A DNA stretch of 14,724 bases from JAZNBI01 sp045586995 (GTDB taxonomy: Bacteria > Bacillota > Clostridia > Oscillospirales > CAG-272). Position 1 is the stretch's first letter. Each line of letters begins with the position of its first letter. Positions 5,810-13,185 of this stretch are shown here, piece after piece. The position numbers and the translations under genes were made by a program. The stretch is from assembly GCA_045586995.1 (NCBI GenBank), contig JAZNBI010000018.1:1-14724 (forward strand). Direction: 5' to 3'. The notes under the pieces were generated by a model that was not told where the DNA came from, made no database searches, and worked only from the letters and a program-made list of their open reading frames with translations.

Positions 5810-6541
5810 CTATTTAACGTCAAAATAGCCGAGTATCGTTTCGTTTTTATCGGTCAATATTGAGCAGACTGCGATACTGGCAAGGTAATTTTCCTTTATG
5901 AATGAAAAAGTTATTCCGTAAAAATCAATACCTTGAATCTTCGCTGTAAACTTTAATGCGTCAAATTCCTTACCGTCTACGGTAACCTTTTGATAGCCGA
6001 TATCCATATCAGTATAGCCCATATTCTCATAGGCTGATTTAATTGTTCCAATCTGCGATTCAAGCGTATTTTTTATATTTAGCGTTACCGCTTGAACTGC
6101 GTTAAGTTTTTCAAGATTTAGATTAATACTGCTTCCTTCACTAATGTAAGAAGCATACATATCGTAAATAATGCTTGCGTTTTCAAGTTGTTTTTTTACG
6201 TTATCATCAACAACGTCGCCTACTATGTTGTTAATTTCTAAAATCTGTTCCTCGGTATAAAATACCCATTCAGAAGGTAATGTGCAGGAAAGTCCTAAAA
6301 AATCGTTGTTATATGTGTTGCTTGCAACTTTACCCATTGAAAATTCGGGTTTGTTTTCCGTTTCGGTATTAGTATCTGTATTGATGTCAGTATCTGCATC
6401 TTTATCAGTATTGTTTTCGGTTTGAGTATTGTCACCGCTAATGATCTCACCGCGTACGTCCTCGTCTTTCTTGTCACCAAAGCAAGAGCAAAGGCTAATA
6501 AGCATAAAAGCTGTCAATAATAAGCATAGTAATTTTTTCAT
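5810..6541 (-). CDS. Putative lipoprotein with Asp/Thr/Asn-rich linker
   Basis: The 243-residue product starts at the ATG at 6541, preceded by AAAGGAG with 8-base spacing; an upstream ATG in frame lacks this. Residues 1-20 (MKKLLCLLLTAFMLISLCSC) form a lipoprotein signal with the lipobox cysteine most likely C20, so it should be anchored outside the membrane. Residues about 36-66 are a low-complexity linker of repeated D/T/N/E. Residues 76-243 form a folded domain beginning NDFLGLSCTLPSEWVF, a start seen in clostridial lipoproteins of unknown function. The gene leads the operon and is controlled by a promoter containing a palindrome shared with the divergent XRE gene. Its role is unknown, possibly envelope-stress related. 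Confidence 0.8.
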   Translation of the reverse strand: MKKLLCLLLTAFMLISLCSCFGDKKDEDVRGEIISGDNTQTENNTDKDADTDINTDTNTETENKPEFSMGKVASNTYNNDFLGLSCTLPSEWVFYTEEQILEINNIVGDVVDDNVKKQLENASIIYDMYASYISEGSSINLNLEKLNAVQAVTLNIKNTLESQIGTIKSAYENMGYTDMDIGYQKVTVDGKEFDALKFTAKIQGIDFYGITFSFIKENYLASIAVCSILTDKNETILGYFDVK

Positions 6542-6581
6542 AGATTTATCTCCTTTTATAAAATATAGTTTCACCTTTTAT

Positions 6582-6610
6582 ATTATAGGACTTATAGTCC
6601 TATTTGTCAA
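6582..6610 (-). promoter_or_regulatory. Lipoprotein operon promoter with embedded palindromic operator
   Basis: On the minus strand TTGACA (6610-6605), a 17-base spacer and TATAAT (6587-6582) form a perfect consensus promoter. The spacer and part of the -10 box hold the palindrome ATAGGACT-TAT-AGTCCTAT (6585-6603), with perfect 8-base arms. A dimeric repressor here would block the polymerase. The divergent XRE gene starts 50 bases away and has a TATAAT at 6631-6636, making its product the natural candidate ligand and allowing autoregulation. Confidence 0.85.
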
Positions 6611-6652
6611 TAGATAATGGATAATTTTTGTATAATGATTGAGGGTGATGAT

Positions 6653-6871
6653 ATGAAATTACGGATAAGAGATCTACGAGATGATAACGATTTAAAACAA
6701 AAGCAAATTGCCGATTATCTTATGTGCGACCAATCTTTATATTCAAAATACGAGCGCGGAGAACGGGAATTACCGCTTGAATATGCTGCAAAGCTCGCTG
6801 ATTACTACAACGTCAGCGTTGATTATTTACTCTATCGGACTAACATTAAAGAGCCTTATCCCAATGATTAA
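6653..6871 (+). CDS. XRE-family transcriptional regulator
   Basis: This 72-residue DNA-binding protein is almost entirely a Cro/C1-type HTH domain. The scan helix is KQKQIADYL (residues 14-22) and the recognition helix region is DQSLYSKYERGERELPLE (26-43), followed by AAKLADYYNVSVDYLL. No sensory or dimerisation domain of note is present; the last dozen residues are a short tail. The ATG at 6653 has GAGGG seven bases upstream; the ATG at 6617 in the same frame lies before the -10 box and was rejected. It is divergent from the lipoprotein operon and probably binds the palindrome at 6585-6603. Confidence 0.9.
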   Translation: MKLRIRDLRDDNDLKQKQIADYLMCDQSLYSKYERGERELPLEYAAKLADYYNVSVDYLLYRTNIKEPYPND

Positions 6872-6879
6872 TAATATTT

Positions 6880-6910
6880 AATATCTCTCGAAAATTCGAG
6901 GGATATTTTA
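6880..6910. terminator. Bidirectional terminator between XRE and glycerate kinase genes
   Basis: AATATCTCTCGAA (6880-6892) pairs with TTCGAGGGATATT (6895-6907) with one G-U pair, and TTTATTTT follows on the plus strand. The gene to the right converges and ends four bases further on, so the structure likely serves both. Confidence 0.8.
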
Positions 6911-6913
6911 TTT

Positions 6914-8047
6914 TCACAAAATCAATAATCTGAATACCTGATATGCCGTTGCGCTTAAATTAGCATAAGCGTTTTTGGTGTCAAGGGCCTCCTCTAAAGT
7001 CGTTATGCCTCGTAAAATAGGAAAGTATGCGTCTATTCCATGCTCGTTACATAACTCAGCACCGTCCGTTACGCAACCCGAAAATGCAATTACTTTCTTA
7101 CCGTATTTTTTAGCAAGTCTTGCAACGCCTATCGGCGCTTTTCCCATAACGGTCTGTGAGTCAAGTCTCCCCTCTCCCGTCACGACTATATCGGCGTTCT
7201 TAATATCGTCTTCTATCCTTATTTCATCTAAAACGATTTCGACACCTGATTTCAAAGTCGCATTCGTAAATGATAAAAACGCAAATCCAAGACCTCCGGC
7301 CGCGCCCGCGCCTGCAAAGTCTTTATCGGCTTTAGCAGAAACAGTCTTTGCTATCATAGCATAATTTTCAAGCCATGCGTCCATATCCTTTATCATTTCG
7401 GGTGTAGCCCCCTTTTGAGGACCGTACACAGCACTGCAACCGCTTTCACCGCAAAGCGTATTAGTGACGTCGCAAGCAATATTAAAACTGCATTCACAAA
7501 GCTCGGGGATAACCTTATCGGTTTTGATTTTACACAGAGACTTAAGTCCTTTTGCACCTAAAGCTATGGGAGCATCGTCTTTATCCAAAAACTCATAGCC
7601 GAGAGCTGTGAGCATACCTACACCGCCGTCGTTTGTTGCGCTTCCGCCTATACCGATGATAAAGCGTCTTGAGCCTCGTGCTATTGCATCTTTGATAATT
7701 TCTCCGACACCGTAGGTCGTGGTCTCTAAAGGATTTCTTTCATCGGGAGAAATAAGGGTTATTCCCGCCGCCGACGCCATTTCGATAACTGCGGTGTTAC
7801 TTTCTTTTAAAACACAGTATTTTGCCATTATCGGCTTTAGCAAAGGCCCCCTTACATTGAGCTCTACCACCTCGGAAGCAGAGCTTTCCGCTAATGCTTC
7901 AACCGTGCCCTCACCGCCGTCAGCAAGCGCCTTTACCAAAACCTCTGCATCGGGTTTTAATCTATGAATCGAATCTTTTACGGAATTACCTGCCTGCAAA
8001 GATGAGAGACTGCCTTTAAACGAATCTATCGCAATAACTATTTTCAT
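6914..8047 (-). CDS. glxK: Glycerate kinase (GlxK/GarK type)
   Basis: This 377-residue cytoplasmic kinase phosphorylates D-glycerate, usually to 2-phosphoglycerate in this family, linking glyoxylate, serine or sugar-acid breakdown to glycolysis. Family signatures in order are IAIDSFKGS (5-13), ADGGEGT (42-48), GIGGSATNDGGVGML (132-146), ACDVTNTLCG (191-200), GAAGGLGF (248-255) and VVTGEGRLDSQT (288-299). Length is normal for the family. The ATG at 8047 has AAAGGA upstream and its own promoter at 8075-8103. No other glycerate-pathway genes are adjacent, so it appears to stand alone. Confidence 0.94.
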   Translation of the reverse strand: MKIVIAIDSFKGSLSSLQAGNSVKDSIHRLKPDAEVLVKALADGGEGTVEALAESSASEVVELNVRGPLLKPIMAKYCVLKESNTAVIEMASAAGITLISPDERNPLETTTYGVGEIIKDAIARGSRRFIIGIGGSATNDGGVGMLTALGYEFLDKDDAPIALGAKGLKSLCKIKTDKVIPELCECSFNIACDVTNTLCGESGCSAVYGPQKGATPEMIKDMDAWLENYAMIAKTVSAKADKDFAGAGAAGGLGFAFLSFTNATLKSGVEIVLDEIRIEDDIKNADIVVTGEGRLDSQTVMGKAPIGVARLAKKYGKKVIAFSGCVTDGAELCNEHGIDAYFPILRGITTLEEALDTKNAYANLSATAYQVFRLLIL

Positions 8048-8074
8048 TTTGTATTCCTTTCACTGTACGCCTTA

Positions 8075-8103
8075 ATTATAACATACTTTTCCGAAAATTA
8101 CAA
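8075..8103 (-). promoter_or_regulatory. Promoter of the glycerate kinase gene
   Basis: On the minus strand TTGTAA (8103-8098), a 17-base spacer and TATAAT (8080-8075). The start near 8068 gives a leader of about 20 bases that contains the AAAGGA ribosome site. Confidence 0.7.
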
Positions 8104-8123
8104 TATAAATACGATATTTATGT

Positions 8124-8795
8124 CTACCAAACAAACGGTATCAAGCGAAATTTCACTTTTTGTTTATATTCACAGTATCCCTCAAGCTCGTCTTCAAGAA
8201 GCTCCTCTTCGTACTTTATACGTTTTACTATTATAAAAGGATATGCAAGAAATATGATAAATGAATATACCGAGCCAAGCACGATAGGCATTGATAAAAA
8301 CAACAATAGAGTCACACTGTACATCGGGTGTCTTACGACTGCGTAGAGCCCTGTATCTATCACCTTCTGATTTTTCTCCACCTTTACCGTTCGGGAAAGG
8401 TACGTATTCTCGCGTAACACCTCCGCGTAAAGAATGTAGGAAAAAAGAAACAAAAGCGCGGCAGCAACGGAAATTCCCTTCGGAAGTACGTACCACTCAA
8501 AACGAACGCCGAGTCCTGCAATAATAAATCCGCAAAAAAACATAAGCGCACTTGATTTTACAACTATACTCTGCTCTTTCTGCTTTTCTTTGGCATCAAG
8601 TCTGCTTTTTAGCAATGCGGGATTTTTGAACATCATTACGATTCCCGCAAAAAACATAGGAACAAAAAGAATGCCCATAAAGAGTAAGCCGTTAAAATAT
8701 AAAAACGTGCCTGCGGGTAAGAAAATAAGCGCTCCGACCAAAACTACGCCAAGAGTAAATTTTGCTATTGCTCCGAAAAATAATCTGACCGTCAT
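8124..8795 (-). CDS. Isoprenylcysteine carboxyl methyltransferase-like membrane protein
   Basis: This 223-residue integral membrane protein of the ICMT/PEMT superfamily is expected to be a SAM-dependent methyltransferase acting on a membrane-embedded substrate. Hydrophobic segments are near residues 11-28, 33-55, 83-97, 106-124 and 160-190. The diagnostic C-terminal motif is present: DTGLYAVVRHPMYS (147-160, with R155, H156 and P157), followed after a hydrophobic pair by RIKYEEELLEDEL (192-204) and GYCEYKQKVKFRLIP. Bacteria lack prenylated CaaX proteins, so the substrate is not the eukaryotic one and is unknown here. The ATG at 8795 has GGAG eight bases upstream and a separate promoter. Confidence 0.85.
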   Translation of the reverse strand: MTVRLFFGAIAKFTLGVVLVGALIFLPAGTFLYFNGLLFMGILFVPMFFAGIVMMFKNPALLKSRLDAKEKQKEQSIVVKSSALMFFCGFIIAGLGVRFEWYVLPKGISVAAALLFLFSYILYAEVLRENTYLSRTVKVEKNQKVIDTGLYAVVRHPMYSVTLLLFLSMPIVLGSVYSFIIFLAYPFIIVKRIKYEEELLEDELEGYCEYKQKVKFRLIPFVW

Positions 8796-8839
8796 AGTAT
8801 TTCTCCGTTTTATGCTCTGAGTATATAATTGTTTAATTT

Positions 8840-8868
8840 ATTATAGCAAAGATCACTTTTCTTTGCAA
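8840..8868 (-). promoter_or_regulatory. Promoter of the ICMT-like gene
   Basis: On the minus strand TTGCAA (8868-8863), a 17-base spacer and TATAAT (8845-8840). The spacer holds a small inverted repeat, CTTTGC/GCAAAG (8861-8866 and 8846-8851). CTA precedes the -35 and GC the -10, as in the promoters at 595-623 and 13186-13214. Confidence 0.75.
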
Positions 8869-8880
8869 TAGGCGTAATAA

Positions 8881-8909
8881 ATCACCCTGCCGAAATTTGA
8901 CAGGGTGAT
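8881..8909 (-). terminator. Terminator of the ABC transporter gene
   Basis: ATCACCCTG (8881-8889) and CAGGGTGAT (8901-8909) form a 9-bp stem with an 11-base loop. On the minus strand TTATTA follows, a weak U-tract. It starts 8 bases beyond the stop of the transporter gene. Confidence 0.7.
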
Positions 8910-8916
8910 CGTTAAA

Positions 8917-11871
8917 TTATAATGCTCTTATAGAATCTACGGGCTTCTTCTTTGCGGCGTTATATACCGGCAAGAAGGTAGCCACTACGATAGTTACTAT
9001 AGCAATAGCGACAAGTACGAGGATAGACGGAATACCGAACACAAATACGGAAGCTCCTAAATCTGCTGAGTATTCGTTGTTTATCATATTGCAAAGTCCG
9101 TAGCTTGCGAAACACGAAAGAATAACGCAGATAAGACCTATAACAAAAGACTCTGAGAAGAATATCTTAAATACGTCAAAGCTTCTTGCACCAACAGCGC
9201 GCAAAATACCGATCTCGCGTTTTTTGTTCGAAATAGATACGGAAATAAAGTTAGAGAGTAACAAAGCCGCGAATATTGCAAGTACCAAGCCTACGTAAAG
9301 GAAGACTTTAGAAAGATCCTTTACGAAGTAATCGACCTGCTTTAAGGAGCTGACAAATCCACCGCTCATCATAATACGGCTTGAATCCTCGCCAAATTCT
9401 TCGTTTCCATATATCTCCCAATAAGCATCAATCTTATCTTCGGGCACGTTTCCCGGAAGATAGATCATCGAATAGATCGCATCGGGAGATTCCACATAGT
9501 TTGTCTCGGAATCCATATAGTCGGGTATAGACATTCTCTGCTCTTCCCATAAAGCTTCAGCCTTTTCATCCTGAATATAGTAGGTCTGTTCGTAACGTTC
9601 ACTTATGTTTTTGTAAAGTCCTACAACTTGATATTCCTGAACGTCACCCAAGAAAGCTTGATTGCGCTCATCAAAGACGCGAATACCAACCGACAAATCA
9701 AGCTTTGCTTCCTTTGCGGCGTTCAAAAGCTCCAACATAAGCGATTCATATTGCTCATCTGTAAACGGAATGAAATTTGCATCATCTTTTTCATCAATCA
9801 CTTCATAAATTCCGCCCTCAGATAATTGCCAGCATTTACTTGTAAGCGCATTATATTTTTCGCTTAAGTCGTAATCTTCTTTTTCATAAAGTGCACTTGC
9901 AATTTGGGAGAACATATCGGCAAGGTATGTAAGAAAAGCATTATCAGGAAGCAATATCTCGTTTTCCGCAAGGGAGGTTCCATCTTTGGAGATAGCGTAA
10001 ACTTTCTGATTTTTAGGAAAAGCGGAAACGCCGTTATAAAGGGCATTACCGTATTCGGGAATCTGATATTCGCCGTCGTTCTTGATACCCGCTGCTATGC
10101 GCATATAATTTTCTTTACCCTCTTTGTAAGGGCTGTATTCATTTGCGTACTCCTCTATCTGTTCTTTGGAAACTAAAACGACTGTGTGAAGGCTCGATTC
10201 CATAAGTGACATAAATCTGCTGATGATAGTATAGTCGTTTGTGTTTTCTTTTAGTACGTCAAACTCAGTCGGTATCTCTCCGCTATCGAAAATGCCGACT
10301 ATCATGAACTCTCTGCCGCTTAATGAAATGGTTTTTCCGATAAGCATATCGCGGGAAGTTATATCAAGTGCCGTTCCGGTGCTATCGTAAGTACCGCAAG
10401 CAACCAACATATCCGCAAAATAAGAGGATATAGCCATCTCGCCTTTTTTGTAAGGATATTCGCCTTGCAAGTTCTCACGTAGGCTGTTACCCTCGGGTAT
10501 ATAAGCAAAGGCGCGAATGTAATTATCCCAATATGAACCTTGCATTTTACGAACATTGAAGCTTGCACCGTAATCGAGCGCGCCGAAAGCATTACCGTTC
10601 ATCTTGGAAGCAATATCGTTTACTTCTGCTAAAGTAAATCTTGTTTGGTTCCAGCTATCAAATGAATGTTGTTCTTCTCCGTATGTATACCACGTATTCT
10701 TCGTTTCATATTGTTTACTTAACTGTACGGCACGAATCTCACTATCACGCGCTGTCTGTCTAAACGTCGCCTCACTATCGTAGAAATTGAGCGTACTGAG
10801 TAAGCCAAACAAAACAAATGCAACGCTGCAAAGCAGTACGGTAAAGAACAGTCTGACAGGCTTTGAGCGCAAGCCTGAAACGCCGATCTTGAAAGCGTGG
10901 CGAAGGGGTAATTTTGAACGAATAAAGCGACTGTCTTCTTTTGTGTATTGTTTTTTGGGTGTCACCGACGGATCTGTCTGCCTAAACACCTCCATCTGCC
11001 CTTCATCTGTAATTCTCGCGGCAGTTTTAAAGGTCTTGACGGATTTTTCATCGGTAGCGATAACAACATCTTTATCCGATTTTTTTAAGAACTTTTTAAT
11101 ATTATCAAAATCGTTTTCAGAAAGATCTACTCCCTTTTTAATGCAAAGGACATCGCCTATAACCTGCAAATTCGAAGATATTTCCTCCGCTTCGGCGTGA
11201 GTTTTGCTTACGTCGGAGAGAATCTTACCGTCGGAAAGCTCTATGATGCGATCACCGTACTGCTCGGCAAAATCACGGTCATGAGAAACAACGATGACAA
11301 GCTTTGTCTTGGAAAGTTTTTTCAATGTATCAAACACTTGCTTTCCCGTGTTTGAGTCAAGTGCGCCCGTGGGCTCGTCAGCCATAATGATCTCGGGCTT
11401 TTTAACCAGCGCTCTTGCTATAGCAATTCTCTGTTTTTGACCACCGGAAAGAGTGTTGGGCTTACGCTTTGCATAACCCGTAAGGTCTACCTCCTCCAAA
11501 AGTGCAGAAATTGCCGCCTTATCCTTAGGCTTGCCCTGCAATTCAAGCGCGAGTGCAATATTATCCTCTACGGAAAACTCGTTTAAGATGTTGTATTCCT
11601 GAAAAATAAAGCCTATAAAGGTGTTACGGTAGCTGTCAAAATCACTTTGCGTAAAGTCTTTACTGCTTCTCCTCTTTACTATGATCTCGCCCGACGTAGG
11701 ACTGTCAAGACCGCCGCAAACGTTAAGAAGCGTCGATTTACCGCTACCGGATTTACCGAGAAGAAATACCATTCCCGTTTCGGGAAACTGCAAGGATACG
11801 CCGTCAAGCGCGTGAACAGCAGTGCTGTTTTTGGTTTTGTAGATCTTTTTTAAGTCTCTTACTTCTAACAT
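8917..11871 (-). CDS. ABC transporter, fused ATPase and FtsX/MacB-type permease
   Basis: The 984-residue protein joins an ATPase of the LolD/MacB/BceA class to a permease with a large extracellular domain. Walker A is GKSGSGKST (39-47), the Q-loop Q91, the signature LSGGQKQR (141-148), Walker B IIMADEP (161-167) and H-loop H197. A charged linker (about 219-335) leads to the first TM helix (about 340-362). An extracellular domain of nearly 490 residues follows, then three TM helices near 856-880, 904-927 and 940-968, with the FtsX coupling motif EIGILRAVGA (886-895) between. Such type VII transporters export peptides, antibiotics or lipoproteins, or transmit force. GGGGAG precedes the ATG at 11871; the frame is open 25 codons further upstream but that covers the promoter. 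No two-component system or partner permease is adjacent. Confidence 0.93.
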   Translation of the reverse strand: MLEVRDLKKIYKTKNSTAVHALDGVSLQFPETGMVFLLGKSGSGKSTLLNVCGGLDSPTSGEIIVKRRSSKDFTQSDFDSYRNTFIGFIFQEYNILNEFSVEDNIALALELQGKPKDKAAISALLEEVDLTGYAKRKPNTLSGGQKQRIAIARALVKKPEIIMADEPTGALDSNTGKQVFDTLKKLSKTKLVIVVSHDRDFAEQYGDRIIELSDGKILSDVSKTHAEAEEISSNLQVIGDVLCIKKGVDLSENDFDNIKKFLKKSDKDVVIATDEKSVKTFKTAARITDEGQMEVFRQTDPSVTPKKQYTKEDSRFIRSKLPLRHAFKIGVSGLRSKPVRLFFTVLLCSVAFVLFGLLSTLNFYDSEATFRQTARDSEIRAVQLSKQYETKNTWYTYGEEQHSFDSWNQTRFTLAEVNDIASKMNGNAFGALDYGASFNVRKMQGSYWDNYIRAFAYIPEGNSLRENLQGEYPYKKGEMAISSYFADMLVACGTYDSTGTALDITSRDMLIGKTISLSGREFMIVGIFDSGEIPTEFDVLKENTNDYTIISRFMSLMESSLHTVVLVSKEQIEEYANEYSPYKEGKENYMRIAAGIKNDGEYQIPEYGNALYNGVSAFPKNQKVYAISKDGTSLAENEILLPDNAFLTYLADMFSQIASALYEKEDYDLSEKYNALTSKCWQLSEGGIYEVIDEKDDANFIPFTDEQYESLMLELLNAAKEAKLDLSVGIRVFDERNQAFLGDVQEYQVVGLYKNISERYEQTYYIQDEKAEALWEEQRMSIPDYMDSETNYVESPDAIYSMIYLPGNVPEDKIDAYWEIYGNEEFGEDSSRIMMSGGFVSSLKQVDYFVKDLSKVFLYVGLVLAIFAALLLSNFISVSISNKKREIGILRAVGARSFDVFKIFFSESFVIGLICVILSCFASYGLCNMINNEYSADLGASVFVFGIPSILVLVAIAIVTIVVATFLPVYNAAKKKPVDSIRAL

Positions 11872-11896
11872 AATACTCCCCCTATTGTTATAAAAT

Positions 11897-11937
11897 AACC
11901 GTGCCATAATTATAGCACGGTTTAATTGAAAATTCAA
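11897..11937 (-). promoter_or_regulatory. ABC transporter promoter flanked by a palindromic operator
   Basis: On the minus strand TTGAAT (11937-11932), a 17-base spacer and TATAAT (11914-11909). AACCGTGC (11897-11904) and GCACGGTT (11915-11922) are perfect 8-base inverted repeats that exactly bracket the -10 box and predicted start. The right-hand arm lies upstream of the start, so the repeat cannot fold in the transcript and must act, if at all, as DNA. This is the layout of a repressor operator; no regulator gene is next to it. Confidence 0.8.
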
Positions 11938-11953
11938 TACTAACAATAAATAT

Positions 11954-12035
11954 CCCCCCGCATAGCGGGGGGTATTTCATTTTCGGGCATAGCCCTAATA
12001 CTACTGGCCACGCACAAGTGCGTCTTTTATTGGCC
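11954..12035 (-). repeat. Subterminal hairpins at the IS end downstream of tnpA
   Basis: Three palindromes in a row: CCCCCCGC-ATA-GCGGGGGG (11954-11972), GGGC-ATA-GCCC (11985-11995) and ACGCAC-AA-GTGCGT (12010-12023). The last is bracketed by GGCC at 12006-12009 and 12032-12035. The first two share the same three-base loop. IS200-family transposases recognise such hairpins as single-stranded end markers. The outermost also shields the ABC promoter from tnpA read-through, though its U-tract is poor. Confidence 0.65.
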
Positions 12036-12052
12036 TGCCAGCCATGCATTTG

Positions 12053-12523
12053 TTACTTACTACCCATGAATGGGTCCCGTGGGTCAAATATACTTAATTG
12101 ATCACTCTCTTGATCGCTCTTTAATTGATTTGCAATGTATTCCTTTATTGCCCTCGTGTTTTTGGCCACGGTATCAACGTAATATCCCTTACACCAAAAT
12201 TCGCGATTTCGGTACGCAAATTTCATGTTCCCGAATTTTTGGTATATTATCATTGCACTTTTTCCTTTTAGATACCCCATGAATCCCGAAATGCTCATTT
12301 TGGGCGGGATACTCACGAGCATATGTATGTGATCCGGACATACTTCTCCTTCGATTATTTCCACGCCTTTCCATTGGCATAATTGGCGCAGTATCTCCCT
12401 TATCTCTACTCGTTTTTCTTCGAAAAACACCTTTCGCCTATACTTCGGCGCAAACACAATGTGGTACTTGCAATTCCAGCTCGTATGTGCTAAACTATTA
12501 TTGTCTATTGACACTTTTTTCAT
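12053..12523 (-). CDS. tnpA: IS200-family TnpA transposase (Y1 HUH)
   Basis: This 156-residue single-strand transposase cuts and joins hairpin-marked ends through a 5' phosphotyrosine. The N-terminus HTSWNCKYHIVFAPKYRRK is family-typical. The HUH motif is H65-I-H67 in CPDHIHML, and the catalytic Y-x3-Q is Y129 to Q133 in EYIANQ. Length is full for IS200 (about 150), with no frameshift, so the protein may be active. The ATG at 12523 is chosen because GGAGG lies 8 bases upstream; the in-frame ATG five codons earlier overlaps that ribosome site. Expression is probably limited by the leader structure at 12528-12595. Confidence 0.95.
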   Translation of the reverse strand: MKKVSIDNNSLAHTSWNCKYHIVFAPKYRRKVFFEEKRVEIREILRQLCQWKGVEIIEGEVCPDHIHMLVSIPPKMSISGFMGYLKGKSAMIIYQKFGNMKFAYRNREFWCKGYYVDTVAKNTRAIKEYIANQLKSDQESDQLSIFDPRDPFMGSK

Positions 12524-12527
12524 AGAT

Positions 12528-12595
12528 GAATCCTCCAAATATGTTTTCTCGTTTTGACTGGCAGGTCAACTCATTATATCATATTTGGAGGATTC
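12528..12595 (-). promoter_or_regulatory. tnpA leader: internal extended -10 promoter inside an RBS-hiding inverted repeat
   Basis: GAATCCTCCAAATATG (12528-12543) and CATATTTGGAGGATTC (12580-12595) are perfect 16-base inverted repeats; the gene-proximal arm contains the tnpA ribosome site GGAGG. Within the loop, on the minus strand, TATGATATAAT (12583-12573) is a textbook extended -10 box, with a start near 12566. RNA from this promoter lacks the first arm and leaves the ribosome site free; RNA entering from outside has both arms and would hide it. A small inner hairpin TTGAC/GTCAA (12554-12569) shows CTGCCA in its loop. Confidence 0.75.
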
Positions 12596-12618
12596 TTTTC
12601 ATCGGTTAACCTTTACTG

Positions 12619-12641
12619 AACCACGCGACTATCGCGTGGTT
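12619..12641 (-). repeat. Subterminal hairpin at the IS end upstream of tnpA
   Basis: AACCACGCG (12619-12627) and CGCGTGGTT (12633-12641) form a 9-bp stem around ACTAT. Its position, about 95 bases upstream of tnpA, fits the left-end recognition hairpin of an IS200-type element. Confidence 0.65.
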
Positions 12642-12651
12642 TTCGTGATAC

Positions 12652-12680
12652 AAAAAACCCGCCCGAATTTCTTCGGGCGG
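12652..12680 (-). terminator. Terminator of the three-TM protein gene
   Basis: On the minus strand CCGCCCGAA-GAAA-TTCGGGCGG (12680-12659) forms a perfect 9-bp stem, then a G and TTTTTT (12657-12652). It lies about 90 bases after the stop at 12770, beyond the shared 3' UTR module. Confidence 0.93.
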
Positions 12681-12684
12681 ATAA

Positions 12685-12756
12685 TTTTGCGTTATAAAGT
12701 CAACAATTACTTGCTTTCTTTGATAGCAGCCTGTGGTGCTATCTGCAAAAGAGGGA
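12685..12756 (-). repeat. Shared 3' UTR module, copy A
   Basis: Positions 12705-12756 are identical over 52 bases to 13275-13326. The repeat starts 14 bases after the stop of the upstream gene. On the minus strand it contains the hairpin GATAGCA-CCACAGGC-TGCTATC (12743-12722). TTTTGC (12750-12745) can pair with GCAAAA (12690-12685) in the less conserved flank. It is also open in frame after the gene's TAA, reading FPLLQIAPQAAIKESK then stop. Confidence 0.85.
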
Positions 12757-12769
12757 AATTATTTTTAGA

Positions 12770-13147
12770 TTAACAGTATATAGCAGTTAAAACTGCAAAG
12801 AAGATGCCGATTGCAACCATAATTCCGCCGAAAACACCCGTGGTTGCTTTCGCATCTTTTTTTGACAACTGTTTCCATCCAGTTAGCTTATTAAAGTATA
12901 CTCCTGCTTTTCCAAAACCGAATTTTTCAAGTGCAGTAAAAATAATAAATAAAACCCCAGCAGTTATAAAAACTACAGATACGTATATTCCAAGAACTAT
13001 CTTGGGAATGTTTACTCCAACTGCATAGAGTATTATAGCGATTAAAGGTAAAATTATTACAACGAAAGACAACAATAAATCTATGCAAAAATTAATTCTT
13101 GACTGTTTTTGTCTTTCTCTTTTTCTTTTAGTTGTTTTATTAGCCAT
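12770..13147 (-). CDS. Hypothetical three-TM membrane protein
   Basis: This 125-residue protein has a very basic N-terminus (about ten Lys/Arg in the first 17 residues), two hydrophobic segments near 19-45 and 48-71, a basic loop containing GWKQLSKKDAK (90-100), and a last hydrophobic segment (103-124) that ends the protein. The positive-inside rule puts the N-terminus and the loop in the cytoplasm or at the membrane face. GAGGAG lies just upstream of the ATG at 13147 and a clear promoter lies at 13186-13214. I do not recognise the family. The stop codon is directly followed by the shared 3' UTR module. Confidence 0.75.
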   Translation of the reverse strand: MANKTTKRKRERQKQSRINFCIDLLLSFVVIILPLIAIILYAVGVNIPKIVLGIYVSVVFITAGVLFIIFTALEKFGFGKAGVYFNKLTGWKQLSKKDAKATTGVFGGIMVAIGIFFAVLTAIYC

Positions 13148-13185
13148 TGGCTCCTCACAAAAATATATAGTTTTACTTTTGATTT

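Larger units (their letters stand above)
11951..12645 (-). mobile_element. IS200-type insertion sequence (tnpA only)
   Basis: A single-ORF element of about 0.7 kb: tnpA of the Y1/HUH type flanked by subterminal hairpins rather than terminal inverted repeats, which is how IS200/IS605 elements end. Hairpins lie at 11954-11972 and 11985-11995 on the side downstream of tnpA, and at 12619-12641 upstream. No tnpB or omega RNA is present. The precise ends cannot be fixed from one copy. The chromosomal terminator at 12652-12680 limits the upstream side, and the ABC promoter -35 (11932-11937) limits the other. Confidence 0.8.

Noticed and set aside
11872..11946. 25-codon N-terminal extension of the ABC transporter
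   Set aside because: It covers the -35, the -10 and the palindrome; the ATG at 11871 follows GGGGAG and starts with the usual MLEVRDLKK.
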